From: Gracilibacillus suaedae
GTDB taxonomy: Bacteria > Bacillota > Bacilli > Bacillales > Amphibacillaceae
Direction: 5' to 3'
NCBI RefSeq assembly: GCF_017599345.1
Contig: NZ_JAGFVL010000006.1
Coordinates: 1 to 64,000, forward strand
DNA: 64,000 bases
The notes under the pieces are model-generated. The model was not told the origin of the DNA, did not search any database, and was given only the letters and a program-made list of their open reading frames with translations. Positions 54,167-62,916 of the stretch are shown in pieces (position 1 is the first letter of the stretch; each line of letters starts with the position of its first letter). A program made the position numbers and the translations under genes.

Positions 54167-55381
54167 ATGAAGTCCATTGTGTTTTTGGGATCAAATAAAT
54201 CGGGATCAAGTCGGGAAGCGATAAAAGCTGCGGAAAGGCTAGGGTATTTTACCATTCTTCTTACTGATCGAGAAAAGTTTTTAGAACAGCGAACAGAATT
54301 TCCCGACGTTCACAAAATGGTGTATATCGACGTACACGACAATGAAGTCATTCAACAAGAAATTAAAACTTTTCAAGAACTTGGTCTACAAATAATAGCT
54401 ATTATAAGCCTTATTGAACCTCATGTTTATCAAGCTGCGAAACTGTCTGAACAACTCTGTAATACTAAAGGTTCGACAGAAGCTATATACTTAATGGAGG
54501 ATAAAATTAGGACACGAGAGATTTTAAAAGGGCATCCTGCATCTTTCTTCTACTCGGTATTTACTAAAGAAGATAAACTTGATCAGTTCACTAAAAAATA
54601 TATTAGCAAACTTCCTCTTATTGTTAAGACACCTAACTCAACAGGGTCCAAAGATGTCATTCTAGCAACGAATGAACAAGAGTTTAAGGATGCAATCGAA
54701 CAACTATTCCAACAAGGCAATCAATCCCCCATTTTAATCGAAGAATATTTAGAAGGCCCACAATATTTAGTGGAAGTACTGGTAGAAAATGATAGTGTTC
54801 ATATCATTGGAATAATCGAACAGGTCATTGAACAGGGAGAGCGATTTATTATAACTGGCTATAGTTTACTACCGACTTTGGGGAGAGAACAACTAGATGA
54901 GTTGTATGATGTAATAGATTCAATTTGTAAAAGAATAAAACTAAGGGATGGAGCAGCTCATTTTGAATTAAGAAGAATAGAAGAAAAATGGAAACTTGTT
55001 GAAGCGAATCCACGGATATCAGGTGGAGTTGTAAATCGTTTAATCAAGGTTGGAACTGGATTAGATTTATGTGAGGAAACCATTAAACTAATTCTCGGTG
55101 AAAAGACAAAGGGCTCCCCTCTTTTTTTACAATACGCACATGCCCAATATTTGACAGTAGACAAAAAAGGAAAATTGGTAAAGGTAACAGGCAAGAATCG
55201 AGCTTCTAAACATGATGGTGTGGTGGAAGTCTATATCAAACCTCGTAAAGGCCAAAGATTACAGCCACCAATGTCAATGGGGCACCGTTATGGTTATGTA
55301 CTGGCAGTTGCTGAAGATAAGGAAAAGGCAATTCAAATAACGCGTGAGGCTGCTAAAGAGATCTCGTTTCATCTTGATTGA
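54167..55381 (+). CDS. ATP-grasp ligase-like protein (copy 2 of a divergent pair)
   Basis: A 404-aa paralogue of the protein encoded at 52524, with the same order of parts: SNKSGSSREAIKAAERLGY, LPLIVKTPNSTGSKDVILA, ILIEEYLEGPQYLVEVLV, WKLVEANPRISGG and YIKPRKGQRLQPPMSMGHRYGYV. The catalytic Glu/Asn pair (EANPR) is conserved in both. ATG 54167 is seven bases from AGGTGAG. The YheC-type gene follows after 27 bases, probably in one operon. Likely acts on the spore surface or spore-specific peptide metabolism (inference from context). Confidence 0.8.
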   Translation: MKSIVFLGSNKSGSSREAIKAAERLGYFTILLTDREKFLEQRTEFPDVHKMVYIDVHDNEVIQQEIKTFQELGLQIIAIISLIEPHVYQAAKLSEQLCNTKGSTEAIYLMEDKIRTREILKGHPASFFYSVFTKEDKLDQFTKKYISKLPLIVKTPNSTGSKDVILATNEQEFKDAIEQLFQQGNQSPILIEEYLEGPQYLVEVLVENDSVHIIGIIEQVIEQGERFIITGYSLLPTLGREQLDELYDVIDSICKRIKLRDGAAHFELRRIEEKWKLVEANPRISGGVVNRLIKVGTGLDLCEETIKLILGEKTKGSPLFLQYAHAQYLTVDKKGKLVKVTGKNRASKHDGVVEVYIKPRKGQRLQPPMSMGHRYGYVLAVAEDKEKAIQITREAAKEISFHLD

Positions 55382-55408
55382 ATTAAAAATGAAAGGACGT
55401 GAACTCTA

Positions 55409-56434
55409 TTGATTACGCTTGGTATGCTCCATTATCGTAAAGATCCCCAAACAGTATTTAAATCCTACACGTATGCGGCTGCAGCAAAAATGGAAGATTG
55501 TAATTTTTTTTATTTTACCCCTGGTATGGTAGATATGGACAAAGAAAAAATCAAAGGCCTTTTTTATGAAAATGGAGATTGGATAGAAAAGAAAGTGCCA
55601 TATCCTGATGTCATATATAATGCAGGTGGTGCCAAAACAAAGATGCAAATAAATGTACACGATCACCTTAGCGAAAGAATTCCTTTCACTAGTCATCCAA
55701 TTGGTGACAAAATGTCTGTCTTTAACCGTATAATGAAAGGTAAAGATTTCGCACAATATTTAATACCCTCGGAAAAAATTCTTAGCCATCGACGTGTCTT
55801 TGAGTTAATTGACAAGTATAAGGAGTTAGTGATTAAACCAGTTGCTGGTGCGCAGGGTATAGGCATTTTATCAATAAAAAAGAAGGATAATTTATTTGAA
55901 TTAGAAGAAAACAAAAATACAATTACATTATCAAAGACTGATCTTGAAGATAAACTTACCGATTTATTAATCCAAGATGATGCCTTTTTAGCTCAACCAT
56001 ATATTGAAAGTAAAACAACAGACGGATTGTCTTTAGACTTACGTTTACATGTGCAGAAAAGTAGGGAAGGAATGTGGATACTCACGACTATTTTCCCTAG
56101 AATTGCAGCTAAAGGGATCGTTACGAATATTCATAGTGGGGGATATGTTAGTGATTTTACTATTTTCTTAAAGACACAATTTGGTGATGAGTATTATAAT
56201 ATGAAACGCTATTTAGAACGATTTGCTGTCCTCTTTGCTAATCATTTTGACAGCCTATATGAGGAACCTTTAGATGAATTGGGTATAGATGTCTGTTTGG
56301 ATAATAAAGGTAAAATATGGATATTAGAAGTGAACTGGCGACCGGGCATTCCCATTTTATTCCGTGGAGAAATAGATGTAGCCAAAAATACTATTTTATA
56401 TTGTAAATACTTGGCGGAACAGATGGAAAATTGA
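55409..56434 (+). CDS. YheC/YheD-type ATP-grasp spore coat-associated protein
   Basis: A 341-aa ATP-grasp protein of the YheC/YheD family. Visible are the N-terminal LGMLHYRKDPQTVFKSY, PYPDVIYNAGG, HPIGDKMSVFNRIM, the ATP site LVIKPVAGAQGIGILSI and the acidic end DVCLDNKGKIWILEVNWRPG. In B. subtilis YheC and YheD are mother-cell proteins linked to the coat. TTG 55409 has AAAGGA upstream. It completes a set of three ATP-grasp genes around a coat gene. Confidence 0.85.
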   Translation: MITLGMLHYRKDPQTVFKSYTYAAAAKMEDCNFFYFTPGMVDMDKEKIKGLFYENGDWIEKKVPYPDVIYNAGGAKTKMQINVHDHLSERIPFTSHPIGDKMSVFNRIMKGKDFAQYLIPSEKILSHRRVFELIDKYKELVIKPVAGAQGIGILSIKKKDNLFELEENKNTITLSKTDLEDKLTDLLIQDDAFLAQPYIESKTTDGLSLDLRLHVQKSREGMWILTTIFPRIAAKGIVTNIHSGGYVSDFTIFLKTQFGDEYYNMKRYLERFAVLFANHFDSLYEEPLDELGIDVCLDNKGKIWILEVNWRPGIPILFRGEIDVAKNTILYCKYLAEQMEN

Positions 56435-56610
56435 GTATTGTAAATGGGGGATGAAAAAGAGTTATCCATTCATATAATCTTACGAAAGTAACAACAGACA
56501 GGAGATCACAGCAAGAAAAAGATTCTAATAAAGAAAATAGTCAAACTAAAGATAATTTTGAAATAAATTAATGTTAGAATCAACGGTACATCTAAACACT
56601 ATTGTAAAAA
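56435..56610. other. Stretch after the YheC-type gene
   Basis: No supported gene. A frame ending at 56571 encodes a very hydrophilic tail (RRSQQEKDSNKENSQTKDNF) but has no start codon with a ribosome binding site; a remnant or an untranslated stretch. Confidence 0.3.
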
Positions 56611-56649
56611 TTAAAAGGCTTAACTGATTCTAGATGATAAGCCTTTTAA
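56611..56649. terminator. Bidirectional terminator
   Basis: TTAAAAGGCTTA (56611-56622) and TAAGCCTTTTAA (56638-56649) are perfect arms flanked by A and T runs; it serves the YheC-type gene and the convergent clpP gene. Confidence 0.75.
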
Positions 56650-56683
56650 TTTATAATGAAACGCCCTTATACAACTTAATTCA

Positions 56684-57268
56684 TCAACTTTTCTTTTTGA
56701 TAATTTGATCGATGATCCCATATTCCAAAGCTTCCTGTGCGCTTAAGAAATAATCACGCTCTGTATCTTTTACTACTTTTTCAACGGATTGACCTGTACG
56801 CTCGGAGATTATTTCGTTAATGTGACTTTTGAGTTTTAAGATTCTTCGAGCCGTAATTTCAATTTCTGTTGCCTGCCCTTTTGTTCCGCCAATAGGCTGA
56901 TGCAGCATTATTTCACTATTAGGAAGTGCATATCTTTTTCCTTTCGTCCCCGCAAGCAGCAGCAAGGCTCCGAAAGATGCAGCCATTCCTGTGCAAATTG
57001 TTCTAACATCTGGTTTGACAAACTCCATTGTATCAAATATGGAAAATCCTGCAGATGTGGAACCCCCTGGGCTGTTAATATAAATGGAAATATCCTTTTC
57101 AGAATTATCAGCTTCCAAAAACAATAGTTGAGCTGTTACAATATTCGCCACCTGATCATTAATTTCATCGCCAATGATAATAATTCGATCCTTTAATAAA
57201 CGTGAGTAGATATCATAGGAACGTTCTCCATGACTTGATTGTTCAATGACATACGGAATCGTAGCCAT
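56684..57268 (-). CDS. clpP: ClpP-family protease, sigma-linked paralogue
   Basis: A 194-aa ClpP peptidase subunit. Catalytic triad S98 (GMAASFG), H123 (LHQP) and D172 (TERDYF) are intact, and the start [20 protein letters not shown] matches ClpP. Differences from the housekeeping type ([25 protein letters not shown]) mark it as a divergent copy. ATG 57268 has AAAAGGAGG; the frame extends 39 codons further upstream through the end of the sigma gene, which is not coding. It follows the ECF sigma gene by 16 bases, so both are one operon. Confidence 0.85.
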   Translation of the reverse strand: MATIPYVIEQSSHGERSYDIYSRLLKDRIIIIGDEINDQVANIVTAQLLFLEADNSEKDISIYINSPGGSTSAGFSIFDTMEFVKPDVRTICTGMAASFGALLLLAGTKGKRYALPNSEIMLHQPIGGTKGQATEIEITARRILKLKSHINEIISERTGQSVEKVVKDTERDYFLSAQEALEYGIIDQIIKKKS

Positions 57269-57284
57269 ATCATTTCCTCCTTTT

Positions 57285-57932
57285 CTATGCGGCCATAGAA
57301 TATATATTGAGAGGCGAATATGAGTGCGTTGGTTTCGCAAGCATAGGTGTTTCTGCCAATGAATGTAAGGTGGAAATACAATCAATCAATATAACCGGAT
57401 CATCTGCCCGAAGTGATTGGTATAACAAGGCATACAATTTCTCTCTCTCTTCTTCCTGCCAAAATGAATCGATGGACTGAAGGGAAGTGCTATTGTTTAA
57501 TCTCTTTCTTGCTCTGTGCAGGGTTGATTTGACTGCCATTTCTGTTGTATCCAGTAAATCAGCTATTTCCTTTGATTGATAACTGAATGCTTCCTTCAAC
57601 ATGAAAATAACTGCTTGTTTTGGGGTTAGATTATTCACTAATAACTTCGCTAAATCAATCAATCGGTCTGCCTTAAATGCTGTGTCTTCTTCTGATTCAT
57701 CTTCTAATGTTTTAAAAACCTCAATCTTTCTTTTTTTTACGGTATCAATCCATTCATGATAAGCAATTTTGTTTAGAAGTGCTGCACTTATTTCAGATGA
57801 ATCGTAATATTTGATCGCTTTAAAGAAAGTTTCTTGTATGAGATCCTCGGCATCCCATTTATTTTTAGCTAGAAAATATGAATATTTCTTCAGTTTTGGA
57901 TATAATTGATGAAATTGTCTTTCTACTTCCAC
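57285..57932 (-). CDS. ECF-type sigma factor
   Basis: A 215-aa sigma-70 family protein with region 2 (residues about 10-75, [26 protein letters not shown]) and region 4 (about 100-155, [29 protein letters not shown]). The C-terminal 60 residues are an extension rich in Leu and Asp. GTG 57932 is fixed by AAGGAGG upstream and by the stop that an earlier ATG would meet at once. No anti-sigma gene is adjacent. Co-transcribed with the ClpP paralogue. Confidence 0.82.
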   Translation of the reverse strand: MEVERQFHQLYPKLKKYSYFLAKNKWDAEDLIQETFFKAIKYYDSSEISAALLNKIAYHEWIDTVKKRKIEVFKTLEDESEEDTAFKADRLIDLAKLLVNNLTPKQAVIFMLKEAFSYQSKEIADLLDTTEMAVKSTLHRARKRLNNSTSLQSIDSFWQEEEREKLYALLYQSLRADDPVILIDCISTLHSLAETPMLAKPTHSYSPLNIYSMAA

Positions 57933-58224
57933 ATGATAACCTCCTTCATTGGCAGAAAGCTTATGTTGACATGCAATTCATTCACTCCTTTTGAACCTCT
58001 CTACTTATATAACTAATTTGGAGGATAGAAAGATACGGGTAAAACAAAAATTTACTTATATTATATCTCAGTTTAAATAAGTAATGATTCAAATGCCAAT
58101 ATGTTAGTTTAATCAATTTCCAAAATTATGATAAAATCTTAGTCGTTATTTTTCATACACTATAATGAACCGAACATGATAAAATGAAAAGTACATGTTA
58201 TCGTTAACGAGAGGAGTTAATAGG
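57933..58224. other. Divergent region between the sigma gene and the TM2 gene
   Basis: No gene. TATAAT at about 58161 and the perfect palindrome TCGTTAACGA at 58201-58210 were noted as possible promoter and operator for the TM2 gene; no clear ECF promoter could be named for the sigma operon. Confidence 0.3.
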
Positions 58225-58461
58225 ATGATGAAGGAAAGAAACTTAGCTATTGCATATTTATTATGGTTTTTCTTCGGACAAATCGGTTTGCATCGGTTTT
58301 ATACAGGTCGTGTAGGGAGTGGGATCACCCAACTATTACTCGGCATTGTTGGATGGGGTACTACCTGGCTTTTAATTGGTTGGATTCCATTAATCGTGCT
58401 ATGGATTTGGTTATTTGTAGATATTTTCTTAATTCCAGGAATGTGTCGGAACCCAAGATAA
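58225..58461 (+). CDS. TM2-domain membrane protein
   Basis: A 78-aa protein with two hydrophobic helices joined by a tight turn: AYLLWFFFGQIGLHRFYTGRVGSG, then LLIGWIPLIVLWIWLFVDIFLI. FFFGQIGLHRFYTG and the DxF after the second helix define the TM2 domain. GAGGAG precedes ATG 58225; ten upstream codons are excluded because they precede that site. Function unknown. Confidence 0.85.
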   Translation: MMKERNLAIAYLLWFFFGQIGLHRFYTGRVGSGITQLLLGIVGWGTTWLLIGWIPLIVLWIWLFVDIFLIPGMCRNPR

Positions 58462-58586
58462 AAGCGGAAGTCTATTGTGTCACTTTTAGTGATATAATAG
58501 GCTTTTTTTACGGTTTGATGTAGCCTTTCATTTAGGTTAGGGTAACTACGGCTCTGGTCACGCGAGTCATTTACTGACAGAAAAAA

Positions 58587-58646
58587 TTTACTTCACCTGT
58601 CGTAGTAATTGTGATAAACTGAAATTACTACGACAGATGAAGTAAA
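58587..58646. promoter_or_regulatory. Long dyad ahead of the PadR gene
   Basis: Arms of 24 bases (58587-58610 and 58623-58646) are complementary except for one position, around a 12-base loop. No T run, so it is unlikely to be a plain terminator; a regulator site or an RNA hairpin in the PadR leader is more likely. Confidence 0.55.
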
Positions 58647-58681
58647 TGGGAATATGGAATGTGGAAAGGGGGATCAACTTT

Positions 58682-59014
58682 TTGATTAGTAGTGATGTAA
58701 TTCGGGGCTACAATGATACAATTATTCTTTATTTATTGTTAGAAAAACAGTCCTATGGATATGAAATTTCGAAAAGAATCAAAGAGTTATCCAATGGTAA
58801 GTATGTCATCAAGGAAACCACCCTTTATTCAGCATTTAACCGTCTTCTGAAAAAGGGTTATATTGAATCTTTTCATAAGGAGCAAACCTTTGGAAAAAAA
58901 CGAACGTATTATAGAATTACCGAATCAGGGTTGCTTTATTATCAAGAAAAGTGTCGAGAGTGGGAGTTAACGAAGGAAGTAATTAATCAATTTATTAGGG
59001 AGGATTATCTATAA
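58682..59014 (+). CDS. PadR-family transcriptional regulator
   Basis: A 110-aa winged-helix regulator: ILYLLLEKQSYGYEISKRIKEL, VIKETTLYSAFNRLLKKGYIES and KRTYYRITESGLLYY are the PadR core. TTG 58682 is set by AAAGGGGGAT; a longer version would include the dyad and is rejected. It ends in TAATG, so the next gene is coupled. PadR/HAAS pairs typically regulate their own operon. Confidence 0.87.
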   Translation: MISSDVIRGYNDTIILYLLLEKQSYGYEISKRIKELSNGKYVIKETTLYSAFNRLLKKGYIESFHKEQTFGKKRTYYRITESGLLYYQEKCREWELTKEVINQFIREDYL

Positions 59015-59988
59015 TGGATACAATTATTAATTACGTCGATAATATGTTTGCTTCATTACCGAAGTCTACGGAGATGAGGCAGTTAAGGGATGAACTTCTG
59101 GCTAATATGGAAGAGAAGTATCATGAATTAAAGCTGGCTGGTAAAACGGATAATGAGGCAATAGGGATTGTTATTTCTGAATTCGGTAATATTGATGAAA
59201 TCATCGAAGAGTTCGGAATTTCGCAAGAAGACGATGTTGCGACACAAACATTCCTAACGGAGCGAGAGGTGGAAGATTATCTTCAGGTAAGTAAAAAATC
59301 GGGTCAATGGATTGGAATCGGAGCGGTATTGTGTATTTTCGGTTCAGCCATGTTTGTGCTTTTGTTAGGTTTATTTGAAAAAGGAGTCATGAATGGCTTG
59401 ACTGTGGAAACAGGAATGTATATAGGAGTAATTTTACTATTATTATGTGTAGCGGTAGCGGTTGGTTTATTTATCTATGCGGGAATGCAATTAGATAAAT
59501 ATAAATATATTAGTGTAAAAGGGAATTTTGAGTTATCAATAGATTTAAAAAGTAAGATTAAAACAATGAAAGACGCTTACCAGCCAACTTTTACGCTTTT
59601 CATGATTGTTGGAGTTGTTCTAATTATATTATCTCCCGCTGTCCTTCTTACCATGATCTTTTTTAATGAGCATTTAGCTAATTTTGGTGTGTTTATTATG
59701 TTAACCCTTGTCTCGGTTGCAGTATATTTTTTCGTATATTTTGGTAATATGTACGGTGCATACGATAAACTGTTAAAGGGTAATGCACAACGAACAAAAG
59801 AAAAAAATGAAGATCGTGTCATTGGTGCCGTAGCTTCGATAGTTTGGCCATTAGCCGTAATCGTGTTCTTGATAAGTGGTTTCATTTATGGTCTGTGGTA
59901 TCTTAATTGGATTGTGTTTCCTATTACAGGGTTGTTATTTGCTATGTTTAGTGGAGCTTACTCCAGTTTGATAAGAAAAGAAGAATGA
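59014..59988 (+). CDS. HAAS-domain (DUF1700-like) membrane protein
   Basis: A 324-aa protein with an N-terminal soluble HAAS domain (residues 1-80, MRQLRDELLANMEEKYHELKL, IGIVISEFGNIDEIIEEFG) and about six helices from residue 95. It overlaps the PadR stop by one base. Such proteins are made together with PadR regulators and are thought to sense membrane or cell-envelope state; the activity is unknown. Confidence 0.82.
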   Translation: MDTIINYVDNMFASLPKSTEMRQLRDELLANMEEKYHELKLAGKTDNEAIGIVISEFGNIDEIIEEFGISQEDDVATQTFLTEREVEDYLQVSKKSGQWIGIGAVLCIFGSAMFVLLLGLFEKGVMNGLTVETGMYIGVILLLLCVAVAVGLFIYAGMQLDKYKYISVKGNFELSIDLKSKIKTMKDAYQPTFTLFMIVGVVLIILSPAVLLTMIFFNEHLANFGVFIMLTLVSVAVYFFVYFGNMYGAYDKLLKGNAQRTKEKNEDRVIGAVASIVWPLAVIVFLISGFIYGLWYLNWIVFPITGLLFAMFSGAYSSLIRKEE

Positions 59989-60065
59989 AAAATATATCTT
60001 TACCATTTTACATTCACCTAAATGTATCGGAATAATAAAAAATGATTTATCTATTAGTTAGATGA

Positions 60066-60127
60066 AAAAAACATGCATTTCAAGATCAACTCTTTTTACA
60101 GAGGAATCTTGATATTGCATGTTTTTT
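60066..60127. terminator. Terminator hairpin after the HAAS gene
   Basis: AAAAAACATGCA and CAAGAT pair with ATCTTG and GCATGTTTTTT (60066-60127) with a small internal loop. Confidence 0.65.
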
Positions 60128-60260
60128 ACAATTATCTACAAACGATGTGAAATTGTTGCTATTGCAACATCTACTATATTTTACGGTATTATGGTTGAAT
60201 TATTTTTCGGGCATTACTTGATATTTCTAGCTTTTATTTTGATTCTTTTAGAATTGTCAC

Positions 60261-60286
60261 TTTTATAGGTGACATCACCTATAAAA
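60261..60286. promoter_or_regulatory. 26-bp palindrome, operator-like
   Basis: Perfect 12-base arms TTTTATAGGTGA (60261-60272) and TCACCTATAAAA (60275-60286) around CA, ending eight bases ahead of the -35 box of the next operon. Strong candidate for a regulator site; it has no T run after it, so it is not a terminator. Confidence 0.6.
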
Positions 60287-60293
60287 CATTGTA

Positions 60294-60335
60294 TTTACAC
60301 GCCTAAACATCACTCATATAATGAAAACGTATTCA
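60294..60335 (+). promoter_or_regulatory. SigA promoter overlapped by a cre site
   Basis: TTTACA (60294-60299), 17-base spacer, TATAAT (60317-60322). TGAAAACGTATTCA (60322-60335) fits the relaxed cre consensus WTGNAANCGNWNNCA fully and the stricter one at 13 of 14 positions, and overlaps the last base of the -10 and the start. Confidence 0.75.
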
Positions 60336-60375
60336 AAAAGGGCCCTTTACAAGATTTGAAGGAGGATCAAAAGTG

Positions 60376-61917
60376 ATGAAATTAAAAAAGTATATTTATT
60401 TCACTATTTTTGTATTTTTATTTCTTTCTTTAATTGCATGTTCAACTGAGAATGGGGAAGTAGATGTTGCAAGTGAGAATAATGAAAATATAAATCCAGA
60501 TGTACAAGAGCCGGCTCCATTTGATGGTTGGGTCGAAGGATTACCTCAAATAACAGCGCCAGAAGGATTTGATTGGAAGCAATTTGAAGGTGTGGAATTA
60601 AACTTTATCTCAGAAAATACACCACCTTCTTCAGCTATTGCAGCGAATATCGAATTATTTGAGGAAGTTACAGGAATCAAAGTGAATATTGAGCAAACGG
60701 ATTTAGCTACTGTGGTGGAAAAAGTAGGACTTGACTTTAATGCACAATCAGCGAAATACCATTTAATTTATGCAGATCCATATCAGATATTAGCGAAACA
60801 ATCAGAGCATTTCTTTGACTTGAATCATTTTATTAATGAGTCAACGATGCCACAAATACCAGGGGGATTAGAGGATTTTTCAGCTTCCCAGTTAGAAGCA
60901 GCAGGTTATATGGGAGATAAAGAGGAATTATATGCCTTACCTTATGATAATCCGACTATGGTTTTAGCTTATCGTACGGATGTGTTTGAAAAGTATAAAG
61001 ATCTGTTTGAAGAAGAAATGGGTTACGATTGGACACCTGATGAAGATATGACATGGGATGAGTATTATGAAATAGCAAAATGGATCACTGAAAAAGCCGA
61101 TGAAGGTGTTATTACAGAAGTGGAGTATGGAACAGGACATCAAGCAAAACAACATGATTCTTTAATGGCTGATTTTAGTAACATTTTAGCTGCAAATGGT
61201 GGAGATTATTTTGAAAAAGATGACTTAGGGACAATTGGTTCTACTGATCCGGGTGCTTCTGCAATGGATTCAGATATTGCAATAGAATCAGCAGAATTTT
61301 ACAACAAGTTACTTCAGGTAGCAGATCCAGGAAGCTTATCCTGGGATTGGACTGGTGTAGCAGAAGGATTTGCCTCTGGTAACATAGCGATGATTCCCGA
61401 ATGGCATGAATTTAGTGCAATGTTTGAGGATGAAAACAGCTCTAATATAGTCGGTAATGTTGCATGGACGACAATGCCAACGGGTAAAGAAGGAAAAGCT
61501 CATACCTATGGTGGAACAGGTATTGGAATAAATAAATATGCCAGTGATGAAGAAATTAAGGCGGCATGGTTATTTATTGTTTGGTCTACTTCTCCACAAG
61601 CACAGTATATGATTTTAAAATCAGATGAAGGTGGATCGACACCAACAAGAAATTCTGTTTATGAATTAGAAGACGTTCAAAAAGGGATGGAGCCAGGTAC
61701 ACCTGAATCAGAAGAGATGCCAAACCTATTAGCAATGAAGCCTACATTGAAAGCATGGGAATCAGAAAATGCTTATATGCGTCCAAAAATTCCGCAATGG
61801 CCGCAGGTTGATACCTTTATTTTTACAGAGCTTTCTAAAATGTTAGCAGGACAACAAACACCAGAGGAAGCAGTAAAAGAAATTGCTGATCAGACTAATC
61901 GCTTAACCAATAAATAG
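60376..61917 (+). CDS. ABC transporter solute-binding lipoprotein
   Basis: A 513-aa family 1 binding protein, longer than usual. Signal peptide ending LIAC with Cys 22. Acidic mature protein with AILFNEDKVTD-like parts replaced by ALPYDNPTMVLAYRTDVFEKY and SGNIAMIPEWHEFSAMF, GIGINKYASDEE. Large binding proteins of this type take oligosaccharides or polyols. GGAGGATC precedes ATG 60376 (GTG one codon earlier is possible). First gene of an operon with two permeases and an SDR. Confidence 0.86.
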   Translation: MKLKKYIYFTIFVFLFLSLIACSTENGEVDVASENNENINPDVQEPAPFDGWVEGLPQITAPEGFDWKQFEGVELNFISENTPPSSAIAANIELFEEVTGIKVNIEQTDLATVVEKVGLDFNAQSAKYHLIYADPYQILAKQSEHFFDLNHFINESTMPQIPGGLEDFSASQLEAAGYMGDKEELYALPYDNPTMVLAYRTDVFEKYKDLFEEEMGYDWTPDEDMTWDEYYEIAKWITEKADEGVITEVEYGTGHQAKQHDSLMADFSNILAANGGDYFEKDDLGTIGSTDPGASAMDSDIAIESAEFYNKLLQVADPGSLSWDWTGVAEGFASGNIAMIPEWHEFSAMFEDENSSNIVGNVAWTTMPTGKEGKAHTYGGTGIGINKYASDEEIKAAWLFIVWSTSPQAQYMILKSDEGGSTPTRNSVYELEDVQKGMEPGTPESEEMPNLLAMKPTLKAWESENAYMRPKIPQWPQVDTFIFTELSKMLAGQQTPEEAVKEIADQTNRLTNK

Positions 61918-61980
61918 ACATTGGAAAAGGAGTACATGCTCCTTTTCCGATTCTTCAAGAATAGAAAGGTGGTGGAGACG

Positions 61981-62889
61981 TTGCAAACAAATGTAGATAA
62001 AGCTTGGAAAAATAAATTAGAGGCTAAAAGAATCAAAAAGAGGTTTAGTACGGAGTTCTGGATGCTTCTTCCATCTATGATTCTATTAGCTATTATTAGT
62101 ATCTTTCCATTCTTATATCTGATTTATGCTAGCTTCATGGATTTTTCCATTTCCTTTGAAAACCCTGAATTTATCGGTCTTGGAAATTGGAAATATGTAT
62201 TATCTGATACCCTTTTTTGGAGCTCATGGGGGAGAACCATTCTTTATGTAGGTATCGGTTTAGTATTACAACTTTTCATTGGTGTTGGGATGGCATTAGC
62301 CATTTTTCATTTGCCAAAAGGAAAGAATATTGTCGTCACGTTATGGATGATCCCTGTGTTTGTAGCACCAGTTGTGGCCGGATTATTAGGAAGGTATTTA
62401 TTAAATTCAACGTATGGTCTTTATGACTGGTTATTAAGTCTATTTGGTATGGAAACACAGGTATTAGGTAATATATCTACGTCTATGCCGGCCATTATTC
62501 TTATGGATGTCTGGGAATGGACACCATTAATCACTTTAATTGTATTAGCAGGATTAAACTCTTTATCATCGGAACCGCTCGAAGCTGCAGATGTTGATGG
62601 AGCAAATTATTTTCAAAAATTAACCTATGTAATTTTGCCATTAATCGCAAAGACCATTGTGGTAGCTTTGTTAGTTCGTTCCATGGATATTTTGCGTTTT
62701 GTCGATAAGATAAGAATCGCAACAGAAGGCGGTCCTGCAGATTCGACGAAGGTTGTTGGCTATTATCTTATGGAGGTCGCCTTTAAATTTCAAGACTTTG
62801 GATCAGGTTCCGTACTAGGGCTCACGATGTTGGTTGTTACGATTTTCTTAGGTCAATTTTTTGTGAAATTTATGATGGGAAAAGAATAG
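61981..62889 (+). CDS. Sugar ABC transporter permease, MalF type
   Basis: A 302-aa six-helix subunit with EAA loop (EAADVDGANYFQKLTYVILP). The open frame begins 20 codons earlier, but only TTG 61981 has a ribosome binding site (AAAGGTGGTGGAG). It follows the binding protein and precedes the SDR gene by 27 bases. Confidence 0.85.
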   Translation: MQTNVDKAWKNKLEAKRIKKRFSTEFWMLLPSMILLAIISIFPFLYLIYASFMDFSISFENPEFIGLGNWKYVLSDTLFWSSWGRTILYVGIGLVLQLFIGVGMALAIFHLPKGKNIVVTLWMIPVFVAPVVAGLLGRYLLNSTYGLYDWLLSLFGMETQVLGNISTSMPAIILMDVWEWTPLITLIVLAGLNSLSSEPLEAADVDGANYFQKLTYVILPLIAKTIVVALLVRSMDILRFVDKIRIATEGGPADSTKVVGYYLMEVAFKFQDFGSGSVLGLTMLVVTIFLGQFFVKFMMGKE

Positions 62890-62916
62890 CTACAATTCTG
62901 TTGGGAGGTAATAAAT

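Noticed and set aside
57285-57385. Longer ClpP start within the sigma gene
   Set aside because: The extra 39 residues are not ClpP-like, overlap the sigma coding end, and ATG 57268 has an excellent ribosome binding site.
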